Shown piece after piece: positions 10,256 through 17,178 of a DNA stretch of 20,810 nt. A model generated the notes under the pieces. The model saw only the letters and a list, made by a program, of their open reading frames with translations. It did no database searches and was not told where the DNA came from. Every line of letters begins with the position of its first letter. Within the stretch, counting starts at the first letter, position 1. Made by a program: the position numbers and the translations under genes. The stretch covers positions 1 to 20,810 of the forward strand of contig WRMM01000004.1 in NCBI GenBank assembly GCA_009777135.1, written 5' to 3'. Source of the DNA: Candidatus Fibrimonadales bacterium. GTDB lineage: Bacteria > Fibrobacterota > Fibrobacteria > Fibrobacterales > Fibrobacteraceae.

Positions 10256-11242
10256 ATGGCTAAAAATATTTCTTTATTGCTGGTTTTAATTTTGCTCTGC
10301 TCAGACTTGGTTTGGGCGCAAAGAGCAAGAACCACCCAGGAAGATGATCGCGCCGCTCGCAGACAATGGGAAGAAGAACAGCGCGCAGATGAGTATGCAA
10401 CCAGTCTTCGTCGCCGCGATTGGCTAAAAGACCGCTTGATTCTGCAACTGGGAATGGGAACGAAGTACCCTGCTATGGGCGCTGATTGGTTTGGTTTTGG
10501 CGCTGGAGTTGAATACATAACTCAATGGCATGTTGCTGCTTTTCTCTCTGGCGGTTTTATCCCTCCATCTGACGATCGTCAGCATCCGGATAATTTTTCT
10601 CTTGATGGCGGAATGGGATGGCGCATAGGCTTGGCATATTATATGTTCCCCAAAAGTCCTATACACTTGGGCTTTCATCTTTCTTATGGAACAGTTTACT
10701 TTGACCATAAATCCTCGCCCGATGATTTTGAAGAGATCTATATCGAGAATAATGGCTCTCTGGAAGGTCTAAAACTGAGCCGCCCAATAATAACTTGTTT
10801 GGGTTATGAATTTGATATGTCCATTACTTATTTGAGCGATCAATGGTATTTCTTGCAAGCCATGGTAGGCATCTATACCATAGGCAATGGCATGAAAGAA
10901 ACCGGTTCCAAGAATAATAGCCAAACAGGACATGGAACATGGGGAAGAACTAACGATTCATGGGAATGGGATCTTGAAAATGGCAAATATTACTCTGTGG
11001 TATCTTCATCTGACCGTGAAAAGAAAGCTATTCCGTCAGTTGGCGTTGTGTTTGGCATAGGCATAGGTTTTGCGTTTGAAGAGTTTTTCCCAGATGATAC
11101 TGAAATTCGCAGAAGAGACCGCGAGCGTGGCCGCACGGTACAAAACCAAAGTCAATTCCGTTCTCCCAGTCCCTCTGGCTCAAGACCTTCAGCTCCGCCA
11201 AGAAGACAAACGCGCCCCGTTGACGACGATTACGATTATTAA
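10256..11242 (+). CDS. Secreted, probably outer-membrane beta-barrel protein of unknown function
   Basis: The 328-residue protein begins with a clear signal peptide (hydrophobic residues 6-15, cleavage likely after Ala21, LVWA|Q). The mature N-terminus (about 22-60) is charged and Arg/Glu-rich. Residues about 60-275 alternate polar and hydrophobic positions with many Gly, Tyr and Trp (for example FGFGAGVEYITQWHVAAFLSG and VGVVFGIGIGFAFEEF), the usual look of outer-membrane beta strands. The C-terminal 55 residues (ARG-rich, then PSPSGSRPSAPPRR and a DDDYDY end) are low-complexity and probably disordered. I do not recognise a named family. The gene is convergent with the CpoB-like lipoprotein gene, with one base between the two stop codons. 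The ATG fits the signal peptide and the nearby -10-like element. Confidence 0.75.
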   Translation: MAKNISLLLVLILLCSDLVWAQRARTTQEDDRAARRQWEEEQRADEYATSLRRRDWLKDRLILQLGMGTKYPAMGADWFGFGAGVEYITQWHVAAFLSGGFIPPSDDRQHPDNFSLDGGMGWRIGLAYYMFPKSPIHLGFHLSYGTVYFDHKSSPDDFEEIYIENNGSLEGLKLSRPIITCLGYEFDMSITYLSDQWYFLQAMVGIYTIGNGMKETGSKNNSQTGHGTWGRTNDSWEWDLENGKYYSVVSSSDREKKAIPSVGVVFGIGIGFAFEEFFPDDTEIRRRDRERGRTVQNQSQFRSPSPSGSRPSAPPRRQTRPVDDDYDY

Positions 11243-11243
11243 A

Positions 11244-11951
11244 TCATTTCAGCTTTTTCAGCTCTGATTGCGCTTGCAATGCTCTTGGGCTTTTGGGATA
11301 AAAATCTTGAACTTTGCGCAGAGCATTCTCTGCCTGCTCTCTGTTTCCCATTCTCAAAAAACATATTCCTATCTGGAATTGCGCATCGGCTTGCTTGATT
11401 GACTGCGTGTAAAAAAACACCTTTTGAAAAGCGGAAATAGCCTGCGAAAAGTTGCCAAGCGCCATCTGCGATTCGCCTGCCCAGTACCAAGCATCGTCTG
11501 CCCAGTCGCTTTGGGGGTAAAGAACGGTTACCTTTTCAAACATCGTTGCTGCAGCTTCGTAATTCTTTTGAGAAAACAGGTATTGAGCCTGCTCATATTC
11601 AAGCGGCAATGCGCTTGGAGCCGTGGGCATTTGCGTGCGGCTTGGGTTTATCAGCGGCACTTTGTCTTGGTTTTCCAAAAATTTGCGAAGAAATATGACT
11701 TCTTCTCTTAAAAGCGCAATTTGCAACTGATTTTCGTTAGCCGTAGCAAGCGGCAGCGCTGTGGAAAAGCTATCTAGCAAATCTATTCGCTTGGATAAAA
11801 ATTCCTGGTGAAGCGAAATAGAGTCTAGCCTTAGGGAATCTGCTTTTGCAAGTTTCAAAGCCTCATTTGCTATAATTTCTACTTTTGAATTAGATGAAGA
11901 ACAAGCCATGAAGAGCGCTGCAATAACCGGAATGAATTTCGAGAATCTCAT
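11244..11951 (-). CDS. CpoB/YbgF-like TPR lipoprotein
   Basis: The product has 235 residues. Its N-terminus is a lipoprotein signal with a loose lipobox (LFMAC, Cys17). Residues about 25-100 form a heptad-rich coiled coil, followed by a short Pro-rich linker and about three TPR units from residue 118 (YEQAQYLFSQKNYEAAATMF, DAWYWAGESQMALGNFSQAI, AQFQIGICFLRMGNREQAENAL). This coiled-coil plus TPR layout is that of CpoB (YbgF), a periplasmic protein that coordinates peptidoglycan synthesis with Tol-Pal-driven outer-membrane constriction. In most genomes cpoB follows pal; here no tol or pal genes are adjacent, and lipidation is not typical of E. coli CpoB, so a BamD-like or other TPR lipoprotein role is possible. 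It is divergent from the barrel/HEAT gene with only 33 bases between start codons. Confidence 0.75.
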   Translation of the reverse strand: MRFSKFIPVIAALFMACSSSNSKVEIIANEALKLAKADSLRLDSISLHQEFLSKRIDLLDSFSTALPLATANENQLQIALLREEVIFLRKFLENQDKVPLINPSRTQMPTAPSALPLEYEQAQYLFSQKNYEAAATMFEKVTVLYPQSDWADDAWYWAGESQMALGNFSQAISAFQKVFFYTQSIKQADAQFQIGICFLRMGNREQAENALRKVQDFYPKSPRALQAQSELKKLK

Positions 11952-11957
11952 GAGTTT

Positions 11958-11977
11958 AATGTAGAAATTTCTAAGTT
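11958..11977. promoter_or_regulatory. Compact back-to-back promoters within a 33-bp divergent gap
   Basis: A perfect 12-base palindrome, TAGAAATTTCTA, spans 11962-11973. Leftward the minus strand reads TTTCTACATT (hexamer 11963-11958), then six bases and ATG 11951. Rightward the plus strand reads TTTCTAAGTT (hexamer 11972-11977), then seven bases and GTG 11985. The hexamers are eight bases apart. Neither start has a Shine-Dalgarno site. Confidence 0.5.
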
Positions 11978-11984
11978 ACCCTCA

Positions 11985-13289
11985 GTGTCCATTAAAAAAC
12001 TTATATTAGCGTTTCTGGTTTGCCTGTTGCCGCAAATGGCTTTTGCTTTGAGTGGCGGAGGCAGTTTTTTGGTTGTGCCAACTGCGCAGGTATTGGGAGA
12101 TAAAGCCTTTCAAATAAGGGGAACTCTTGGCTATCATCAGACTGCTTGCATTGAAAGCGGTATGTGCGATAGATATCCATTTGTGACTTCGGCGCGTTTT
12201 GGGCTTTTCAATTCTATGGATTTTGGCATTCAGTTTGGCAGCACAGTTTCTTTGGATGTAAAAGACCAAATTAACCAAGCCTATGGAGCTGTTCCCGCTT
12301 TTGCGATTGGAGCAAGGGCATTTGTGGAAAGCCCAGAGGCATATTTTTACTCGGTTCCAAAAAGCGCGCGCAAACAGCAAACCGGAGAATTTTACGCTGT
12401 TGCGGAGTGGGGCGGCGAATGGTGGAAACTTTTGGGCGGAGTGTCTGCTTTCCCTGCTATGGATGCAGATGCCGTTGCGCCTTTTTGGGGTTATGAGCAA
12501 AGCATAATTTCGCAAAAGTTCAGCATTCTTTATGAGGGATTTTTTAGGCATGGCTCTTCGCGCAATAATATTGGCGTGGCTCTTAGACCCGTAAATGCTT
12601 TGCAAATCAGCGCAGGGGCAACTGAATTTTACAGGTATTTGCTAACGGAAGATGGTGATTTCAAGTTTAGAACCAAAACTCAGGATGCAAACTCTGCGTA
12701 TCGCTCTCCGGGGATTTATGTGTCTATTGCCATTAATGGCGGCTTTGGTTCCAAATTGCAAAACCAAAAAGCCGAGGTGGATAGCCTTAAAAAACAACTC
12801 GTTTTGCATGAAAAGGATTTATCGTTTATGCGCGAAAGAATAGATTATCTTGAAATGCTTTACCATGATGCAGAGCCAAACCCAAATAGCAAATATTCGC
12901 AAAATTTGCAAATAAGTTTTTTAGAAATTGTGGAAGGCTATAAATCAGATGAACTAAGCTTGGATTCTTTGCTGGCTAAAGAGCAGATTTTTATGGAATG
13001 GGGAACTATTGCAAAAAGGTTTATTATTAGAACGGCAAAGAACAAAGAACTCCCGCAAGAAAACAGAGTTACGGCAATCCGCATGATGAGCCACTTCCCA
13101 GATACAATGTTTTTGGAGCCTTTGGGCAGCATAGTGATAGACAATTCAAGCGAATCCGCAGCCAGAGAAGCGGCTCTTGCCCTTGGCACAATAAATACTC
13201 CTGAGTCTCGCAAAGTTCTCTCTGCCATTGTGAATCAAACTACTGGAATAGTCAGGGAAACCATCATAGAAATAATGGGAGTTCTGTGA
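11985..13289 (+). CDS. Exported beta-barrel/coiled-coil protein with HEAT-like C-terminus
   Basis: The 434-residue product has a signal peptide (hydrophobic 6-15, cleavage likely AFA|L after residue 21). Residues about 24-255 are rich in Gly and aromatic residues with beta-strand alternation (GGGSFLVVPTAQVL, FGLFNSMDFGIQFGS, GIYVSIAINGGFGS), as in outer-membrane barrels. Residues about 259-297 form a coiled coil (QKAEVDSLKKQLVLHEKDL). Residues about 330-434 are helical and end in HEAT-like units (NRVTAIRMMSHFPDTMFLEPL, AAREAALALGTINTPESRKVL). I do not know this domain order as a named family. Start GTG 11985 is chosen because it directly precedes the signal peptide and follows the -10-like element. 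The stop overlaps the next start by four bases (GTGA), so it is translationally coupled to an ABC ATPase, suggesting a joint role in envelope transport or assembly. Confidence 0.72.
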   Translation: MSIKKLILAFLVCLLPQMAFALSGGGSFLVVPTAQVLGDKAFQIRGTLGYHQTACIESGMCDRYPFVTSARFGLFNSMDFGIQFGSTVSLDVKDQINQAYGAVPAFAIGARAFVESPEAYFYSVPKSARKQQTGEFYAVAEWGGEWWKLLGGVSAFPAMDADAVAPFWGYEQSIISQKFSILYEGFFRHGSSRNNIGVALRPVNALQISAGATEFYRYLLTEDGDFKFRTKTQDANSAYRSPGIYVSIAINGGFGSKLQNQKAEVDSLKKQLVLHEKDLSFMRERIDYLEMLYHDAEPNPNSKYSQNLQISFLEIVEGYKSDELSLDSLLAKEQIFMEWGTIAKRFIIRTAKNKELPQENRVTAIRMMSHFPDTMFLEPLGSIVIDNSSESAAREAALALGTINTPESRKVLSAIVNQTTGIVRETIIEIMGVL

Positions 13290-14026
13290 GCCAAGCTATT
13301 TTGGAAATTAGAAATGTTAAGCGTTCTTTTGTTATGGGAGCAGAAACCGTGCAGGCTTTGCGCGGAGTTAGCTTTTCAATCTTTGCGGGTGAATTTGTAG
13401 CCATAATGGGACCAAGCGGCTGCGGCAAATCAACCTTGCTATACACAATTGGCTTATTGGACAAGCCAACAAGCGGCGAGTATATTTTAGATGGCGAGCA
13501 AACTCACAAATTAAAAAGAGACACGCTTTCAAAATTGAGAAATAGAAAAATAGGTTATGTGTTTCAGAATTTTCAGCTTTTGCCGCGCACTAGCGCTTTG
13601 GAGCAGGTTGAACTGCCTTTGCTTTACAATTCTGAAATTTCTGCGAAGGAACGCAGAGAAAGAGCAATGGACAGCCTTGGAAAAGTTGGGCTTGCAAACC
13701 GCTACGACCATCTTCAAAGCCAGCTTTCCGGAGGTCAGCAGCAGAGGGTTGCCATTGCAAGAGCTTTGGTGAACGACCCTGTTATGATTTTGGCAGACGA
13801 GCCTACCGGAGCTTTGGATGAGCGCACAGGCTATGAGATTATGACTTTGCTCCAGGAATTAAACAATAAGGGAAAAACCATTGTATTTGTAACGCACAAT
13901 CCAGAACTCACAGGCCTTTGCAGCCGAACCATTAAATTGAAAGACGGCCTTTTGCTCAGCGACGAAAAAAATGAAAATATGATAGATGCCGCAAAAATTT
14001 TGGCAAGCTTGCCGGTGCGAGATTAA
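13286..14026 (+). CDS. ABC transporter ATPase, LolD/MacB-like
   Basis: A complete ABC nucleotide-binding subunit of 246 residues: Walker A GPSGCGKST (42-50), Q-loop Gln94 in VFQNFQLLP, signature LSGGQQQR (147-154), Walker B MILADEPTGALD (167-178, catalytic Glu172) and H-loop His204. The sequence resembles the LolD/MacB/FtsE group, which power extraction of lipoproteins or other substrates by FtsX-type permeases rather than import across the membrane. No permease gene is next to it; the downstream genes are unrelated, so the membrane partner must be encoded elsewhere. GTG 13286 overlaps the upstream stop by four bases and has GGGAG four bases upstream. The pairing with an exported barrel protein is consistent with a lipoprotein or envelope trafficking role, but the substrate is unknown. 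Confidence 0.93.
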   Translation: MSQAILEIRNVKRSFVMGAETVQALRGVSFSIFAGEFVAIMGPSGCGKSTLLYTIGLLDKPTSGEYILDGEQTHKLKRDTLSKLRNRKIGYVFQNFQLLPRTSALEQVELPLLYNSEISAKERRERAMDSLGKVGLANRYDHLQSQLSGGQQQRVAIARALVNDPVMILADEPTGALDERTGYEIMTLLQELNNKGKTIVFVTHNPELTGLCSRTIKLKDGLLLSDEKNENMIDAAKILASLPVRD

Positions 14027-14061
14027 AAACGCCATTTTGGGCTATTGTAAAAAAGTTCTTA

Positions 14062-14075
14062 CTATATTCCATATT
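14062..14075 (+). promoter_or_regulatory. -10-like element abutting the small helical protein start
   Basis: TTACTATATT (hexamer 14063-14068) is followed by seven bases (CCATATT) and ATG 14076. No Shine-Dalgarno precedes this ATG. A TTG at 14037 lies about 23 bases upstream, similar to the longer spacing seen in Bacteroidetes-type promoters. Confidence 0.4.
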
Positions 14076-14486
14076 ATGCTCAAATCTAAACAATTTAATC
14101 TATCGAAAAAAGAATTGGAAGCCATGAAAGCTTCGGCTATAGACTTTTTTTTAAAAGATATTGAAACTTTGAAATATTTCATAAAAAAGATGCAAGAAGA
14201 TTTTGGGCAAACTGATTTGGTTTTTGCATTGAAAATGTTTGTGCTGAACAGCAATAAAGTTTTCAACATGGCAGAATTTATGAAAGACCAAAGCCTGCTT
14301 GCAGAGGAATATGTGCAAAAGAAAAAGAAAAATTTCAGTTCCGAAGAACGTCGCATTGCCTTAAACCAATGGATAGAAAACAATGCGGCATTGTTCAGAA
14401 AGAATGTTATATTCAAACAGATTTACTGCATAGATAAAATGTCAGAAGAAATTGTACCCGTAATAAAGAGAGCAATCAAAACATGA
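14076..14486 (+). CDS. Small all-helical protein of unknown function
   Basis: With start ATG 14076 the product is 136 residues; a longer in-frame extension to 13986 overlaps the preceding ATPase gene and lies upstream of the probable promoter, so it is rejected. The protein is rich in Lys, Glu and Phe, has no signal peptide or membrane segment, and looks entirely helical (for example LSKKELEAMKASAIDFFLKD and IETLKYFIKKMQEDF). A basic stretch KKKKNFSSEERR lies near residues 85-96. I do not recognise a family. Its stop overlaps the start of the downstream ABC-class ATPase by four bases (ATGA), so the two are very likely translated in step, and this protein may be a partner or regulator of that ATPase. 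Confidence 0.7.
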   Translation: MLKSKQFNLSKKELEAMKASAIDFFLKDIETLKYFIKKMQEDFGQTDLVFALKMFVLNSNKVFNMAEFMKDQSLLAEEYVQKKKKNFSSEERRIALNQWIENNAALFRKNVIFKQIYCIDKMSEEIVPVIKRAIKT

Positions 14487-16102
14487 GAGAACTTCACCAG
14501 CGATTTTTAAAAATACATGGCAAACCTTATGGCGTGTATAAGAGCTTTCAGGGGCAGTATTTTAGCTTTGGCGACTTTACGCTGAAATGGACGCATATAC
14601 AAGGCGACCCTCATGCGCAGCCTTCAAGAATAATGCTCAGCGCAAAAATGTCTTTACTCGGTTTCCCTGAGAATTTGCACGACAACAATGAGAAAGAAAT
14701 CGCTCTCGCTGATTTTTTGCTAAGGCAATTTACGGCAAATGCAGAAAACATAAGCATTGTAAAAGCTCATTCCCAAATTATGCAGCGAAATTCTCTGTAT
14801 ATTGAAAAAGGAATTGTCCGCATTTTGGCAAGCGTGAATTTGCCAGGAGAAAACAGGCGGATTGAAGGCGATAAGGCATCCGAGCTTTTGATAGGAACTT
14901 TGTCTGACTGGGTAACCAGAGCGATGTATTGGAATAATTTGGACAAGGAAAAATGCAAAGCGCATATAGAATGCTTGGCAAATAGAAACTTTTTGCTTTC
15001 TCAGCTTTCGGAAAAAAACCTTGCGGCTTTTGTTCCAAACGGAGCTATTTTGCCAAGAGAAAGCGGCGCATCAGAAATGCCTTTGCAAAACGCTGTGCCA
15101 TTTATTTCTCCGCCTGAGCTTTTGGTAAATTTGAATTTGCCAAACGGCCAGCCCATTGCCGGAATGGGAATGCCAAAAGGCATAACCATTATAGCGGGCG
15201 GCGGCTTTCACGGAAAGTCCACTTTTCTGCACGCTTTGGAAGAGGCTGTTTATCCGCATATCCCCGGCGATGGCAGGGAGCTTATTGTTGTAGATAAAAG
15301 CGCAACTCCCATTAAAACCGAAGAAGGCAGGATAGTGAATGGAACAAATATTTCTGTGCTTGTTAGGGAACTGCCTTTGAAGGGAAGCACTGAAAATTTT
15401 GCCACAAATAATGCAAGCGGCTCAACCAGCCAAGCGGCAAATTTGCTGGAAGCATTAGAGCTGGGCGCAAGCACCATTTTAATAGACGAAGACGCCTCTG
15501 CAGTAAATTTTTTAATCAGGGATTTGAGAATGCGCGAGCTTATAGGCTCAAATCGAGAACCGCTAATCCCCCTAACAGACCGCATCAGAGAATTTGCGAG
15601 CAGCGGAATAAATTTTATAATAGTAGTAGGAGCATGCGGAGATTATCTGGGTTTGGCAGACACGGTAATTGCATTCACGGAATATAAAGCGGAGTGTTTA
15701 ACGGAAAAGGCAAAGAATATTGCCAATATGCCCCAGCAATACAATAATACGCCCATGCAATGCCCGCCTGCTCCACGTCCCGCCAACACAGAATTTTTTC
15801 GCCCTGGTTTGCAGCCTAGCTCCCTTGTTGAAAAAACCGTAAAAATAAGAGCGGCAGCCAGTCAAATATCAATAGGGAAATTAAAATCGGATTTGCGAAA
15901 ATTCCCAACTTTTTGCCATCAAGAACAGCAAAGAGGCATAGCCGAAATTCTTCACAATTTTATTAAAGAGAATAATGGCGGCAATTTGAAAGAGTCTCTG
16001 GAAGCTCTTTGCCAAAAACTGCCAGAAAACGAAACTACCGATTTGGCGTTGCCAAGAGTTATGGAGTTGGGAGCAGCGTTTTTGAGGGTTGGCCTTGGGT
16101 AG
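14483..16102 (+). CDS. Predicted ABC-class ATPase (COG3044 / PF09818 family)
   Basis: This 539-residue soluble protein belongs to a poorly studied family of stand-alone ABC-class ATPases with no transmembrane part. Hallmarks: Walker A GGGFHGKST (239-247), preceded by MGMPKGITIIA; the segment NISVLVRELP; and Walker B ILIDEDASAVNFLIRD-RM (332-349), where Asp335 and Glu336 sit at the expected catalytic place. The N-terminal 200 residues form the family-specific domain that follows the opening L-x(8)-YG-YKSFQG-Y-F pattern. Bacterial function is unknown; I recall that the trypanosome mitochondrial RNA-editing-associated protein MRB1590 is related, which hints at nucleic-acid binding. Start ATG 14483 overlaps the upstream stop by four bases, with GAGAG ten bases before it. 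It ends two bases from a convergent XRE gene. Confidence 0.88.
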   Translation: MRELHQRFLKIHGKPYGVYKSFQGQYFSFGDFTLKWTHIQGDPHAQPSRIMLSAKMSLLGFPENLHDNNEKEIALADFLLRQFTANAENISIVKAHSQIMQRNSLYIEKGIVRILASVNLPGENRRIEGDKASELLIGTLSDWVTRAMYWNNLDKEKCKAHIECLANRNFLLSQLSEKNLAAFVPNGAILPRESGASEMPLQNAVPFISPPELLVNLNLPNGQPIAGMGMPKGITIIAGGGFHGKSTFLHALEEAVYPHIPGDGRELIVVDKSATPIKTEEGRIVNGTNISVLVRELPLKGSTENFATNNASGSTSQAANLLEALELGASTILIDEDASAVNFLIRDLRMRELIGSNREPLIPLTDRIREFASSGINFIIVVGACGDYLGLADTVIAFTEYKAECLTEKAKNIANMPQQYNNTPMQCPPAPRPANTEFFRPGLQPSSLVEKTVKIRAAASQISIGKLKSDLRKFPTFCHQEQQRGIAEILHNFIKENNGGNLKESLEALCQKLPENETTDLALPRVMELGAAFLRVGLG

Positions 16103-16104
16103 AA

Positions 16105-16431
16105 TCACTTCTTATTATCCAACTCTTCGTAGTAAACAACTTTTTCAACAAGCAAATGCATAAAGTCTTGAATTTTCATATCAAAGCCATCTGCAAAATT
16201 GAATACAAATTCAAGTTTAGGCATTCTTTTGCCACTTTCAATAAGCGATATATATTGCCGGCTAAAGCCGCATTTTTTTGAAAATTCATATTGAGACATT
16301 TTTTTAATGCATCTTTGGCGCGGGAGCACAAATCTAAAAGCTTGTTCTATGGATTTTCTAAGATGGTTGTTGCTCTTTTCGCAAGAGCAGAATTTGTGGA
16401 AGAGCGATTTTTCTGTTGTTGAGTTTGCCAT
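16105..16431 (-). CDS. XRE-family HTH transcriptional regulator
   Basis: A 108-residue DNA-binding protein. The helix-turn-helix (Cro/C1 type) covers about residues 44-75: MSQYEFSKKCGFSRQYISLIESGKRMP has the Q-x-x-F/L first helix, the recognition helix and the conserved I-E-x-G-x-x-x-P end. An unusual N-terminal arm of about 40 residues (including a C-S-C at 15-17) precedes it. There is no C-terminal sensor domain. GGAG eight bases upstream supports ATG 16431. An inverted repeat lies in its own promoter, so it may regulate itself and perhaps the divergent lipoprotein gene. Similar small XRE proteins occur on phages and plasmids as well as chromosomes; nothing else mobile is seen here. The 3' end lies two bases from the convergent ATPase gene. 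Confidence 0.88.
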   Translation of the reverse strand: MANSTTEKSLFHKFCSCEKSNNHLRKSIEQAFRFVLPRQRCIKKMSQYEFSKKCGFSRQYISLIESGKRMPKLEFVFNFADGFDMKIQDFMHLLVEKVVYYEELDNKK

Positions 16432-16469
16432 GATTTTTTCTCCATAAGTAATTAAAAACTCTCTTAATT

Positions 16470-16476
16470 AATATAG
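16470..16476 (-). promoter_or_regulatory. -10-like element of the XRE gene
   Basis: On the minus strand CTATATT (16476-16470) lies about 38 bases before ATG 16431, giving a leader of roughly 32 bases that contains the GGAG ribosome site. The position 17 bases upstream (GGCAAA) is a poor -35. Confidence 0.45.
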
Positions 16477-16479
16477 CTA

Positions 16480-16523
16480 AAAATGCAGAAATTTTGCCTA
16501 AAAAAAATAAAACCCTGCATTTT
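16480..16523. promoter_or_regulatory. Candidate XRE operator: inverted 9-mers
   Basis: AAAATGCAG (16480-16488) and its exact reverse complement CTGCATTTT (16515-16523) are separated by 26 bases. The left half-site lies directly between the XRE gene's -10 and its -35 position. Centre-to-centre distance is 35 bases, a little over three helical turns, compatible with cooperative dimers or looping. Confidence 0.35.
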
Positions 16524-16631
16524 GCAAACATTTAGTTGACATATTTTTATCTCCAAACAGCAAATATTAGTAGGCACTTTTTGCAATAAATGACAAATGT
16601 TCCTTATCCCAAACAAGTAAATCAGCATTTT

Positions 16632-16644
16632 CTATATTAAACCC
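16632..16644 (+). promoter_or_regulatory. -10-like element abutting the lipoprotein start
   Basis: TTTTCTATATT (hexamer 16633-16638) is followed by exactly six bases (AAACCC) and ATG 16645. With standard -10 geometry the A of the ATG would be the transcription start. There is no Shine-Dalgarno and no good -35. Confidence 0.5.
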
Positions 16645-17178
16645 ATGTTAAGATTTATATTGTTGCTTGCTGCATTCGTTCTTGCTTCCTGCGCTTCTGG
16701 CAAGGCGGTTACTCGTGACTCGGAAAAAGTTAACGAGGTAATGATAAGTTTTGTCCAAAAGGCGCAAGCCGGATTTTGGAAAGAAGCCATGGAAAACGTG
16801 ACCCCGGCTGAAAGGGACGAGATGATGGAAGACGGATTAGTAGTATTCCCTGAATACAGAGATGCCGTTGGTCGCATACGCCTAACCAATACAAGGAGTA
16901 TGAATCTCGGGCTAGACAGAAAAAAACGGCTGGTTGGCTTAAAGGCTGCCCTTGATGAGTCCAACGCTTTGTCTCGCGCTCCCGATGCTCAGGCAAACAT
17001 TGATTTGAGAAGCTTTGAAAGCCAACAACAGAAACGAGAAGAAGCGCCAGCAGAAAAGCCAAAAGAAGAAGATGGGTTCTCTTCTTTCATAGAGTCTTTC
17101 ATAAAAGAAACCGTGGTTGATGAGGAAACCGCAGAAGCGAAAGAAGATGGCGAAGACTATGAGTATGAGGATGATTAG
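16645..17178 (+). CDS. Small lipoprotein of unknown function
   Basis: The 177-residue product has a textbook lipoprotein signal peptide ending LASC (Cys16 becomes the lipidated residue). The mature part begins with a short Ser/Gly/Lys tether, then a helical region about 27-65 (EVMISFVQKAQAGFWKEAMENVTPAERDEMM) and a basic strand-rich segment to about residue 105 (YRDAVGRIRLTNTR, LGLDRKKRLVGLKAALDE). The last 50 residues are highly acidic and probably disordered, ending in EDYEYEDD. No family is recognised. Ser at +2 after Cys (C-A-S) gives no clear inner-membrane retention signal, so outer-membrane sorting is likely. The gene is divergent from the XRE regulator. Its TAG overlaps the TAA of the convergent wzz-like gene (four shared bases). 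Confidence 0.78.
   Translation: MLRFILLLAAFVLASCASGKAVTRDSEKVNEVMISFVQKAQAGFWKEAMENVTPAERDEMMEDGLVVFPEYRDAVGRIRLTNTRSMNLGLDRKKRLVGLKAALDESNALSRAPDAQANIDLRSFESQQQKREEAPAEKPKEEDGFSSFIESFIKETVVDEETAEAKEDGEDYEYEDD

Larger units (their letters stand above)
16432..16644. other. Longest intergenic region (213 bp), between the XRE and lipoprotein genes
   Basis: This AT-rich gap holds the leftward promoter of the XRE gene, a 9-base inverted repeat, a TTGACA at 16536-16541 without a well-spaced -10, two copies of TTTTGCAA (16520-16527 and near 16579-16586), and the rightward promoter at 16632. No tRNA-like, riboswitch-like or small-ORF signal was found. Confidence 0.6.

Noticed and set aside
12006..12605. 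A 199-codon minus-strand frame opposite the barrel/HEAT gene
   Set aside because: It overlaps a gene with a clear signal peptide and coupled start; the antisense product has no recognisable features.
13986..14075. A longer N-terminus for the 136-residue helical protein
   Set aside because: It overlaps the ABC ATPase gene and would start upstream of the probable promoter at 14062-14068.
16432..16644. A tRNA, riboswitch or small RNA gene in the longest gap
   Set aside because: No cloverleaf-like arms, T-loop consensus or terminator were visible; the gap is explained by divergent promoters and repeats.
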